From the NCBI RefSeq assembly GCF_020283565.1, contig NC_060065.1:32228409-32292408 (forward strand): a stretch of DNA of 64,000 bases, given 5' to 3'. Of the stretch, positions 10,532 through 21,307 are shown one piece after another. Every line of letters begins with the position of its first letter. The stretch's first letter is position 1. The translations under genes and the position numbers were made by a program. The notes below the pieces were generated by a model. That model was given only the letters and a program-made list of their open reading frames with translations. It ran no database searches and was not told the origin of the DNA. This stretch comes from Trifolium pratense (Eukaryota; Streptophyta; Magnoliopsida; Fabales; Fabaceae).

Positions 10532-12577
10532 TGATGTCGAGTGATTTTCAATTTTGAGCACTTAATGTTATTATAAAATGGATTATTTCCGTTCAGTTGA
10601 AAAATATGTAACTCTTCAACTCTTCAATAAAAAAATTGGTGGAAAGATTTTTTTTTTATATTAACATTTTAGTTTTTAGAACAAAGAACTCCAATAATTA
10701 AGAGTTCAGTTGCGATGCAGTTAAAGTCTCGCTAAATAAGTTTTCCAATTTTTTTTCCTTGTATAGAATTTTAATCACATTCAAAAGAATACGAGAGAAA
10801 AAATAGAGATGATCAATTCCTTTTATATATATATATATAGAAAAAAACATATGTGCAAATTATCAAACAACAAAAATGAATAAAACATACGTGCACAGAT
10901 TATCAAACAACAAAACAAGGAATTGGACCTAATTAAGATAACCATCTTTCAAATTTTATTTTTTCTCAAATAATCTAATAATAGTTAGATTCACACACTT
11001 TAAATACGGAAAAATGGAAAATCTCTTACATAACTAATTATCTCTTCTATTAATTCCTATATTAATGCTAGAACCTTACTAAGATAATTAAGGTGATTAA
11101 TCAGCTACTGTATATATAAGTAACAACTAAAAATGTTAAAAGGAAAAGAAATAAATAAAATTTAAATAAAAGGAGAAGGGTGAGGAGAATTAAAATATTG
11201 TTTGGAGAGTAGAGAAAAGTGCATACCTGGATAAGTTTGAGAAGTTTGTACTCAACAATATAATCTCCTTAATTATGTGAGGTTAATGAGTTATATATGT
11301 TGTCTTTCTTTCCATTGATTATTTTATTTTTTTGTTTTCGTTGTTAATTGGTGTGTATGTTTACATGTTGTGAATATCAATATGATATATATGATCATTA
11401 ATCTCTCAAATTGTGATTAAATAGTCTTAATCTAATCTAATAAAAGTTATGGTTGTGGAGTGAAAATGACAACAATGTCGTCTAGTAACAAACTAAGATG
11501 GAATCTTCTTCATAATATTCCGATCCTTTCACCAATGGAATTTAAAAATTCATAGTACTAGATTTAGGATGAAACAATGATAACAATACACTCCACAATA
11601 TATATAGTACTTTCTTCTAGCATTTTTTTTACATCGAATGAATCACTCTTTAAATACCTTTAGAGTGTGTTTCGATGGGAGATTTTAGAAATTCAAGGGA
11701 TGACTTTTAAATAACTTATCAATCAAATATTTTTATTTTTTAAAAAATTTATAGTTCTAAACTTTTTTAAAAACAATAATTTAGTATGTCATAATAGGCT
11801 ACATATTACAAAGTCAATTGTTTCATACTATACTCATGAATTTATATTATTTTTCACGAGTTCACCATACTTATGATTTATAAACACATAAGATATTGAG
11901 AAATTTCAAAAATATATTTGAAAAGATGTAATGGTTGGTTGAAATAATGTTCCTTTTAATTTAGTCTTAAATTTTGTTGTGAATAAGGTATGAATTTTTT
12001 TTGGTACATAGTGGTATGAGTTTTTCTATAAATAGAGACACTTAAGCCAAAAAATGCACACAACAAAATTCATGTTTAATGAGTCAAAATTCTGTCTAAA
12101 ATATTTCTAAGTCATTTATCTAGTGCACGAGAGTCATTGAAAGAACTTTATTTTGTAAAATCATTGATCGACATGTTTGATATCAGTGTGCAATTGATAT
12201 CAAGGTTTTCAAGTATTCTTAAGGGGATTCCCCGATTAATCCATTTGCATCTAATTTGTATAGACTGGTGGAAGCGAATCAAACCAAAAACTTAGTTTGT
12301 TCACACGCACTTTGGGATTTATGTGCGGTCACTATCATCGTCATCAATTTTCATGTTCTTCATCTTCTTTTTGATTCGAGTATTTGCAGCAATCCTCGAA
12401 CACAAAATCTAACATAAGTGTGTTATAAACACACTTACAAGTTACAAAACAAAACAAAAAAAAAACTGAAACTAATTGAAGTGAGCAAAGACCCCCTTTT
12501 CTTTCGTCTTTTTTGTTAGATCTTATATACTTTATATTTTTATTTTTAGCATGACCAATCTAAAATAGCATTCCACC
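10532..12577. other. AT-rich intergenic DNA without a recognisable gene
   Basis: No exon-like or conserved peptide is seen on either strand. It contains a short (TA)n tract near 10828-10840 and duplicated AAATTATCAAACAACAAAA-type phrases at about 10856 and 10894. No clear element boundaries. Confidence 0.5.
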
Positions 12578-12590
12578 TAGGGTGAAACCT

Positions 12591-13373
12591 ATTTTGCATG
12601 GATTCTCCATTTTAGACCGAGTACCGGTACCGAGTATATACCGGGCACCGGTATGCTATGGTATTCCCTCAGTATGCACCGACGCCGTACCTAATTTTTA
12701 TTTTTATTTTGCAATGGATACGCGTGTGGTACACCAATTCAAAGAAACAAATTTTTTTTTCTCTTTTTTCTTTTATTATTAGTTTTTTTATAGAAAGATT
12801 TACGTTTTTTTATTTGTTTATAATATAAAAGTAGCAACTATTGCTAAAAAACAATAACAAAGTAGTCGCCGGAATTATTCACTCATTCATTGAAAAGGAA
12901 TAGACTCAATTCAAAGAGAGATGAAGATCTAGTTTTTATTCATATCAATCTTCGTCTTCTCTCAAGAAAAAAAATATTAATACTTATAATAAAAGTGCAA
13001 CAAAAATGTGGGATATTCGTAGAGATGAATGAGATTTATTTAATATATAGTTGATATTCTTGAAATTGCTAGTCTTTTTCGGGGTGAACCTAACTAGATG
13101 TCACTCTTTTTAGTGATGATGAAGAGAGAAATAATTGACTATTTTTGAGCTAATTGTTTTATAATTTCATATTTTGATGTTTCGAATAATTTAAATTACA
13201 TTTAAAGTGTGGTGTGATATTTTTTATGTTTAATTATTTGTTTTAACAATATAACTCTATTATTTGATATATATTTTTTTTAAAAAAATTATAGGGACGT
13301 ACCCATACCTTAGTTTTTCTAAAAATGACGTACTACGTACCGGTACCGGTACCGTACCCGCATCCGGACAATA
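12591..13373. mobile_element. Unclassified insertion with GTACCGG-rich ends
   Basis: A 13-bp direct repeat TAGGGTGAAACCT lies at 12578-12590 and 13374-13386, as a retroposon-style target duplication would. Just inside each end sits a cluster of GTACCGG/CCGGTAC words (about 12615-12660 and 13331-13370). The interior is AT-rich with no credible protein. The superfamily cannot be named from sight. Confidence 0.5.
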
Positions 13374-13517
13374 TAGGGTGAAACCTTTTTATAGTCACTC
13401 CAATTATCTTTAGTTGACTCAAATAACATATTATCCTTAGGACATATGTTAACATGATCCGTTATAAATATATTTGACTCTTTGAAACATAGTCAAGTTC
13501 AATTTTACTAAATATTA

Positions 13518-13641
13518 CTTCCTCCAATTTTTTTTTATAAGAAACAATTCATTGTATTTGGTCTATAATATAAATCAAATACATTAATTATTGAATGAAT
13601 CTGAAAAGTCAAAAATTTCTTATAAAAAAGACCGAAGGGAG
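13518..13641. mobile_element. Stowaway-like MITE
   Basis: TA dinucleotides flank a 124-bp palindromic element whose ends read CTTCCTCCAATTTT..TATAAGAAA and, inverted, CTCCCTTCGGTC..TATAAGAAA. The CTYCCTYCRRTY end is characteristic of Stowaway/Tc1-mariner MITEs. Confidence 0.75.
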
Positions 13642-13747
13642 TAATAACTAATATTGTTAATTTTTATTTTCTTTCTCTTCTTTAATTTATATTTTAGATA
13701 ATTAATATTTATAATGGTATTCTTTGCATATTGTTTAAATTTAAAAT

Positions 13748-13905
13748 TAAATATATTTTTAGTTCTTAAAATTTAACGAATTTCAAGTTTATTTTAATTT
13801 TTTTTTACATTTAGTCCTTATTTCTCTGTTATAGGATGGATATATTTAACTCATAGGACTAAACTTAAAATACCGGACTAAAATACGTATTTAACCTTTA
13901 GTTAA
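13748..13905. repeat. Possible small TIR element
   Basis: TTAAATATATTTTTAGTTC on the left and GGACTAAAATACGTATTTAA on the right are imperfect inverted repeats. No TSD could be fixed. Confidence 0.3.
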
Positions 13906-14021
13906 TAAATAAATACAGTAATATATATAAATTTATAATTAAGGGTTAAATATAAATATACTAAATTTTATGTTTAGTCTCTCAAAAAGTTTTGATTACT
14001 CTAAATATCAATTTTAATATA

Positions 14022-14169
14022 CTCTCTCCGTGACAATATATAAGCAAAAATCATCTTTTTAGGTTCATTACATAATTAATGTATCTGACCTACTAATATA
14101 GGTCAGATACATTGAATATACAATGAACTTAAAAAGATAATTTTTGCTTATACATTGTTACGGATGGTG
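14022..14169. mobile_element. Stowaway-like MITE, 148 bp
   Basis: Flanked by TA, with long terminal inverted repeats: TATAAGCAAAAATCATCTTT on the left and its near-exact inverse on the right. The outer ends are CTCTCTCCGTGACA and TGTTACGGATGGTG. The arms are about 48 bp. Confidence 0.85.
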
Positions 14170-14287
14170 TACTTTTTTACAAAACATAATATTTAACCCT
14201 ATAATATATATTAATATAAAAAGGATAATAATTTATCATTCATTTGAGTCACACAAGACCTAAGAAATTAGTCTCTAGGGTTGCACA

Positions 14288-15161
14288 TAGAGCTGTCAAA
14301 GGGGCTGGCCCGGCCTTGAAGGGCCCGGTCAAATAAAGGGGCCGTTAACTTCATGCCCCAGGCCGCTTAGCCCGACCCGATAAGCAAAAACCTACATGGC
14401 CCGATGGGCTGACCCACTAATTTTCATAGTATTTTTTTTTTGAAAAAAAAAACATATTCTACTAAATTTATGTTATATTTCTCAACTAAATCTTCAAGAA
14501 GGTAATTCGTATCCCTGTATTTTCTCACATAATCTCTCAAGCAACAATATTTTCCTCTTTATCCTCATCAAACAAACAAACAAATCTTCAACAAATAATC
14601 TCATTCTAATCCAATAAATTTTTTTGTCATATTATTAATTTATTATTATTACTACCAAAAAAAATTTCAAGTTTTATATCTTTCATTCATCCATTGTAAT
14701 TTAAGTAAAAAAAAAAACAAAAATACAGAAAGAATATAAAATAAATACAATAAAAAGATGATAGGCTTAAAATAACCATATTCCAAAGTTTTATATCCTT
14801 CGTTGTAATTGTACCAAAAAATAAATAATAATATGATTAAAAATAGGAATAAAACAGATTATAGATAGGAACAAAACACAAATAATAACAATAAAACAAT
14901 AAAAATAATAAAAAAAATTATATATGAATTTATACATAAAAATAGGACCAAAATATAACAATAAAAAAATTATAAAAAAATTTTAAATAATTTTTTTAAT
15001 TCTTTAAGGGGCTGGCCCAAAAGCCTGTGGGCTGACCCATGACGGCCCATGAAAAAGTCTGACCCGATAAAGTCCGGCCCCCTTCTTTATGAAGTCTGAC
15101 CCGTGTAAAAGGATAGGGCTAATAGACCGGCCCGATAGTCCGGCCCTTTTTGAAAGCTCTG
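14288..15161. mobile_element. hAT-type element, 874 bp, 8-bp TSD
   Basis: The perfect 8-bp TSD GTTGCACA is at 14280-14287 and 15162-15169. The TIRs are TAGAGCTGTCAAAGGGG and, inverted, CAGAGCTTTCAAAAAGGG. GC-rich subterminal regions are packed with GGCCCG/CCCGGCC words around an AT-rich core. There is no transposase ORF, so it is non-autonomous. It is the same family as 46988-47740. Confidence 0.88.
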
Positions 15162-15545
15162 GTTGCACACATAAAATACTTCAGTTTATGAAAGAAAAAA
15201 AAAAATAACCAATCGAATAAAAATTACTTATCAAAAGGTCTTTTCTTTTTTAATTTTTAAATATAAAATAAAATTTGTTTAAAAAAAAAATACAAAATAA
15301 AATCCTTTCAATCTACCGTCGTGATTAACCGCCACCGCCGTATTTTTCTAGGGAACCCCTTTCGCTCTTCGCATCTGCCTCACCGTGGCAGTCTCGCTCT
15401 CGACTCTCCGTCTCCGGTCTCCCTCTCCGTCTTCAGCTTCAGCCTTCAGGTTTGTTTCCATTTGTGAACGAGATTGATTGATTGAACTTTGATGATCATG
15501 CATCAGGTCGTTGGTTTTCTTCTACTGTTTCTGTTTGTTATGCTT

Positions 15546-15668
15546 TTTTTTTTGTTCAACTAGAAATTCTATCCTTTAAGGTGGTTAAATGGGATAACCG
15601 GGGTTCGAATCCCGGCTCCCTGCATATATAATGTAGCGTACCTGCCAATTGAGCTAAGCTCACGGGAC
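15546..15668 (-). mobile_element. tRNA-derived SINE, family A, copy 1
   Basis: Read on the minus strand it starts GTGAGCTTAGCTCAATTGGC (A-box-like), followed about 50 bp later by GGGATTCGAACCCCGG (B box), and ends in an A-rich tail. The 9-bp TSD GTTATGCTT is at 15537-15545 and 15669-15677. It lies in the leader intron of the RH36-like gene. Confidence 0.82.
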
Positions 15669-15745
15669 GTTATGCTTATAAGTTATAAGATGATGACCTT
15701 GACATAACTTAGTATACTTACACTTACGCAAACTCAATTTACTAG

Positions 15746-16005
15746 TGTTAAGAATATAGTTTGTTAGTTACAGCTTTCATTAGTTAGTTCGAATTTCCAT
15801 TAGTTTGTTAGAGTTGGTTAATCCCCAAGATTGCTCCGCTCTATATAAGAGTTGCCATTGTACTATTTTCATCATTCTTTTATCAATCTATATTCATTCA
15901 ATTCAATATTAATCCTTATGAGTATTTTCCTCGTGAATACTCGTATGCTTTATACCTTGCTGACATCTATGATCTTCATCCCCTATGTTTCCATGATTTC
16001 TAACA
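15746..16005 (+). mobile_element. Solo LTR, 260 bp
   Basis: It begins TGTTAAGAATAT and ends TTTCTAACA (TG..CA ends), with the perfect 5-bp TSD ACTAG at 15741-15745 and 16006-16010. It contains a TATA-like CTCTATATAAGAG at about 15839. Orientation is inferred from the TATA box. No internal region remains. Confidence 0.85.
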
Positions 16006-16270
16006 ACTAGTTACTAAACGTAATGTAAACAAACATAATTTACGTACACTTTTGCACACGGATTTTACATAAACATATGCAAACTTAGTTTTTGTATACA
16101 CTTCCGTGAACTTAGTTTACGTTACGTACACTTAGGTAGACTCAATTTACGTCAAATTTGAGTTTCTAAACATACGTAAACTTGTGCAAACTCAGATTAC
16201 ATAAACATACGTGAACTCAGTTTAGGTATATACTTCCGCGAACTTAGTTTAGGTACACCTTCACAAATTC
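16006..16270. repeat. Degenerate tandem phrases with ACGTA/CTTAGTTTACG
   Basis: Short near-repeats such as CAAACTTAGTTT, CGTGAACTCAGTTTA and CGCGAACTTAGTTTA recur about every 40 bp between 16010 and 16270. The pattern also appears just left of the solo LTR (15715-15740), so the LTR landed inside this minisatellite. Confidence 0.55.
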
Positions 16271-16691
16271 AGTTTACATAGTTTTTGGTATGAACAAGGA
16301 CAATTTTGGCATTATAATTAATTTTTGATTAAATTTGGGTGTAATTGGATGTTTTGAGGGTGTAATTGATTTTCAAGTATGCATACTTTATTGGATTACT
16401 GTTCCACTGTTTTAATTTGCATCATCAACTGTTGTTTAATGTACTGGATTACTGCTTAATTGCTTTAATTTGCATTACCAATTGATTTGTGCATTGTTTA
16501 AGACTGATACAGCTGTTAAAAGAACGAAGGGCAGAACTTGAATTATACGATCATTTTGTTTCGATGTTGTTTTGAATCTTTGATGAAGTTATATATGACT
16601 TTTATTTCAATTATAATTTTTTATTTAGTACTTGCCGCTCTCCTCAATATTTTGGGCAAGATCCGCCACTGCTGACACCTCCACAAAAGTA

Positions 16692-19152
16692 ATGGAGAAA
16701 CCACAATACCTGGTGGACGAAAATTTCCCACTCTTCAAACCATCTCGCAAACCCTCCATAAACCCTTCTTCAAATATCAATAAACATAAAGACACTGCAA
16801 TCCCTCAAAACATCCCTAAAGATACCGCCACAGCTTCCTTCTCAGATCTCGGACTTTCAGAATGGGCGGTGAAGACTTGCAATGAGCTTAAAATGCAGAA
16901 ACCTCGCCGTGTTCAGCAACATTGTATCCCCAAGGTTCTGGAAGGCCGTCATGTAATTGGCATCGACCACACTGGTAGCGGTAAAACAGTGGCGTTCGCG
17001 CTTCCTATTCTCCAGCGTCTTGCTGAGCATCCATTTGGTGTTTTTGCTCTGGTGCTGACGCCCACGCACGAGCTTGCATTTCAACTAGATGAGCAGTTTC
17101 GTGCCCTTGGTTCCTCGTTCCACCTCCGCACTTCGGTGGTTGTTGGAGGACGCATAGATACGGTTGAACAGGCTAAAGAGTTGCTAGCCAGACCTCACAT
17201 CGTTATCGCTACTCCTGGGAGGATCAAGGTCTTGCTCGAGGATAATCAAATTGCTCGTGTTTTCTCTAGGACTAAGGTAAATGGTCATGATGAATTTGGT
17301 GATTATTTTGTTTTGTTTTATTGATTGAGTTTTTGTTCTTGTTGTAATGTGCTAATGCAATTGATTTTAGGTCCTGTTTGGATAAACAACTTAATTACAT
17401 GCTTATAGCAATATCACTTATCATATAAGTGCTTATATATAAACTATTTCTATGACAAAATAAAAAAATGGGTTAACTGATTGCATATAAACTATAAATT
17501 GTTTTCATACTCTATCCTAAAGAGTTTATGGAAATAAGCTGAAAACAACTCAAAAGTATGTTACAAACTGTTTCCATAAACTATCCCAAATAGTCTCCAA
17601 AATGCTTATGCCAATAAATAAGCTAATCTAATCAGGCCATTAAATGCATTGCTTTGTAAACATTATAGTGATTAAGCTGTACTTGACACTTGCTTTTGCA
17701 GTTTCTTGTCTTGGATGAAGCAGACCGACTCCTAGATGTTGGTTTTCAGGAGGAATTGAAATTTATCTTTCAGTGCTTACCAGAAAACCGGCAAAACCTG
17801 TTCTTTTCTGCAACCACAACGAGTAATCTGCAAAAGTTGTGTACGCGTTACCAAGATAAGCTGTATGCATTTCAGGCTTATGAAGGGTTTAAAACAGTCG
17901 AAAAGCTTACTCAACAAGTTATATTCATCCCTAAAAATGTGAAGGACGTATATTTGTTATACATCTTGTCTAAAACGAAAGAAATGGGTATTCGATCTGC
18001 CATTGTATTTGTCAACACATGCAGGTATTTTCTAGCTGATGTATTTAATTTTTTCATAACCAATTTTTGTTTTGTTCGCGACATGCCAAAACCCAATTCA
18101 CAAACAAACAATAACAGTTCCGAAACTGCAGAGACTGTCATCGTTTAAATTTAATGTTACAAGTGCTTGATCAAGACGCTGCAGCTCTATATTCATTCAG
18201 ATCACGGGCTCAGAGGCTCGAAGCACTTTATGAATTTAAATCAGGAAAGGTTCCTATATTACTAGCAACTGATGTTGCCGGCCGTGGTTTGGATATTCCT
18301 ACAGTTGACCTTGTTATCAATTATGATGTTCCGAGGTCACTACTTTTCTTTTCCGATTTCACTATTTTATTCGTTTACTTTATAAGCATTTGATGAAATG
18401 GATTTCAACTATTTACCTGTAGGCTTCCACAAGATTATATCCATCGTGTAGGTCGTACTGCAAGAGCAGGTAGAGGGGGACTCGCTTTGAGCCTTGTCAC
18501 GCAGGTAAGCATAGCTTTATCAACAAGGCAATTCAAACTTTGTTGTTAGTGGTAACATAAAGGTATTCATATATTTTCATGTGATCATGCTTTTGCTTGC
18601 AGAGCCATTGTTTGGATTGTTTCAATTGTGACGATGGCGTTTCATATATTAAATGAGATCATTAAAGGATTCTGATATTTGTTTTGCACTGATTTCCTCT
18701 TTTGCAGAATGATATTGATCTCATTGGTAAAATAGAGGGCCTTATTGAAAAGAATCTTGAAAAGATTGAATATAAAGAAACTGAGGTGCTTTCTCTGATG
18801 AAAAAGGTATGTTTTATAGGTGTAGCTTTTCAATCTAATGGTTGAATTATGTATTAGATTTTAATTTAGGCTTCTTTACTTTGATGCATTGTAGGTTTTT
18901 AGTGCTAAGAATGTTGCAGAAATGAAGATGATTGATGATGGTTTTGATGAGAAAGCGAAAGAGCGGAAAAAACAGAAACTGAAAATGCTAGCAGAGAAAG
19001 GATTATTAAAGGAAACAAGTAAGAAGAGAAAAAGAAGAAAAGGATTTGCAGAGAAAGGAAAAAAAACAGGAAAAAGTGGAAGTGGAGGCATTAGGATATA
19101 CTCCTGTAATGATATGATAGTTTCCTCTAATCATAGTATTCAAATTTTTTAG
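16692..19152 (+). CDS. RH36: DEAD-box ATP-dependent RNA helicase, RH36-like
   Basis: Six exons (16692-17276, 17702-18024, 18132-18335, 18423-18504, 18708-18806, 18895-19152) give 516 aa. The start [16 protein letters not shown] matches the RH36 N terminus, which supports this ATG. Motifs: Q-motif region at about 50-76; motif I DHTGSGKT at 92-99; Ia PTHELA at 124-129; GG at 152-153; TPGR at 175-178; DEAD at 200-203; SAT at 231-233; motif [13 protein letters not shown] at 348-359; [10 protein letters not shown] at 378-385; lysine-rich nucleolar-type tail. Arabidopsis RH36 (SWA3/Dbp8-like) acts in 18S rRNA maturation and gametophyte growth. Motif I normally reads AQTGSGKT and Ia PTRELA, so this copy is divergent at otherwise fixed positions. 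All exons are open and in phase, so it is probably expressed. Its neighbour 21308-25223 is convergent. Confidence 0.9.
17370..17639. mobile_element. Tourist-like (PIF/Harbinger) MITE in RH36-like intron 1
   Basis: TTA flanks both sides. The left end is GGTCCTGTTTGGATAAACA and the right end, inverted, starts TGGCCTGATTAG. Internal phrases GTGCTTAT..TATAAACTATTT match the copies at 23203 and 33784. Confidence 0.8.
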
Positions 19153-21307
19153 GGTGGAAGATTTTGATTTGGAGTAATCTTGAGACTAATCCCTCAAATA
19201 ACTTATGCAAATGGTGTGCAATTTTGTGTATCACAAGATATACTAACATTTTATCTTAGGAGTTGAATTCATTGTAGATGTAATAGTCCAACTTGAGACA
19301 AGAAATACAAATTTTGACTTGGTAAATTATTAGCATTGTTTTCTCCTTGGATTCTATATAATGTTTTCTTTTTCATGTGGTTTTGTTAGTATTATATAAT
19401 TATGGTTTCTATTTTATTGGGATCATTTGATATATTGAGGAAAAAATAGGACCCATTAAATAGACTTATGAGGTAACAGGTTCTGACAATGAATTTGTTC
19501 AAGTGGTAAGAAATTTGGATCTATAAATGGTCATGAGTTCGATCTTTATTTATGTATGAAAAAATAAATTGTTGGAAGAAAATAACTCATTTTATGTATC
19601 TCACAAGTTTTTCAACGGAAATTAATCACTATGCATAAAAATTTCATAAACTATGATTCAGGAAGATGGTGCCAACAAGAAAGAAAAGAGAGGTATTTTC
19701 TCTATCCACTACTAACATGATTTTGAATATATACATTTTGACAAACCATAAACTTTATGTCATACACTTTTAAATAAATTGTCATCTCAAAATACACCTC
19801 TAAGTTTAAAAAATGTATTAGTATAGTATTTTTTAAGAAATACATGTAGTTGTTGAGAATGTCAAATGCCATTGATTAATGATATCAATTAAAAAAACTA
19901 TTAGTGCCAAAAGACCATTTGGCTAACACAAAACCAAATGAATAATGGCCCTCCACATGTCACAAAAATATGCATTATTTGAACATACTAATTTTAATAT
20001 TGTCTTGCTACTAAATATATCACATTGGTTATAAAATGGTCCATTTTGAAAATAACATCCACATTGGTAACACATGTCAATCAATCTTTTTCATGACAAT
20101 TCCTATTGTTTATGTGATAATAAATTTTCTCAATTAAAAAAATCTAGCAAAATATGAGTATTGCTGGCTGTCAACTAAGTTCTTGTCATAATCCACCTGT
20201 TATTAGCATCATACAACCAATGGCAGAAATTGATATATATTGAAATTTGAGTTGCAAATTTATTTTTCTTTTTTGACTCATATATGCCAAGACTATTGAT
20301 TACAACATGTGCAATTTGGTACTAAATATCTCATTAAAAATCTTAAAAACATCAAATATAGTAAAAGAAAAAAACATCAAAAAGAAAGTCAAGCAACCAC
20401 TACTTAACAATTATGGGCCTATATTCACCATTCACACCTAAAAGCATATGAATTGGCTAGAAAAACATTTTTTTAGGGAAAGGTATTGATTTTTAAGTCA
20501 AACTAGAATACTTTATTTTCATTGGATCTCCTATCTCTAATATAGTGTGAGAAGTGACCCAAATATTGATGGTTCAAAATAATGCTTATCCATTCCATAT
20601 CTAGTTATTTTTTAAAAAATTATGATATATATAAATTTGAATAAATGCTTAATTTGATCCCCCTACTATTTACCATAAAATGCATTACAGATTTTCATGT
20701 CTTTTTAGTTGAAATAAAAAGCTATAACATAATTAGTTATTACTAAGAAATGAAGGGTTTAGTGGAAAATGTACCAAAAAATAAAGGGGGATTAGTTGAA
20801 ATAAAAGTTGTTGCTCATGATTCTATTAGATAGGCTTTCGTGTCTTCAACGCTACTTAAAATGATCAAGAGTTTATGTGCATGTTTGGATTGACCGTGAA
20901 ATTGTTAGAATCACGACAAACCACTATGATTTTGACAAAAAGCTGCACTTTGGAGCTTCACAAAATCACGGTGTCATCATGACTTTGCCGATCTCAATGT
21001 CAACCCAGAAAACCACTATACCTAAAATCACACTACTTTTATATTTGAAGGTCACTAATTATTCAGCATGATGCAAAAACCAATTAAGATATCCATAAAA
21101 TAACTAAAAGACACCATTGTGTATAGTCAAAGCTAGTTTTATGCAATGTTTAAAGCCATGGAGTAGTTTGAATTTACAAAATGGATAAAATTGATTCCTC
21201 ATCTTTGTTCCTCACTAACTTACTAGAGGTAAGATATGAAAAGGAATGAAGCACAATGGTATCTCTATATTATGAGATATTGAACCATCAAGTAGAATCT
21301 TCCATGC
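19153..21307. other. Intergenic gap between convergent genes 3 and 4
   Basis: No gene is recognised. A tRNA-like module appears at about 19495-19545 (TTCAAGTGGTAAG, then TCATGAGTTCGATCTTTA). At about 20880-21040 there are short imperfect inverted words around AATCACG..CACTTTGGAGCTTCACA, resembling the small palindromic MITE at 34413. Confidence 0.5.

Larger units (their letters stand above)
15290..16691 (+). other. 5' UTR exon and leader intron of the RH36-like gene
   Basis: A CT- and CG-rich leader exon ends CTTCAG at 15449 before GTTTGT. The matching acceptor TTTATTTAG ends at 16629, and the second part of the leader runs to the ATG at 16692. The 1.18-kb leader intron has been invaded by a SINE (15546-15668) and a solo LTR (15746-16005). 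Confidence 0.6.
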
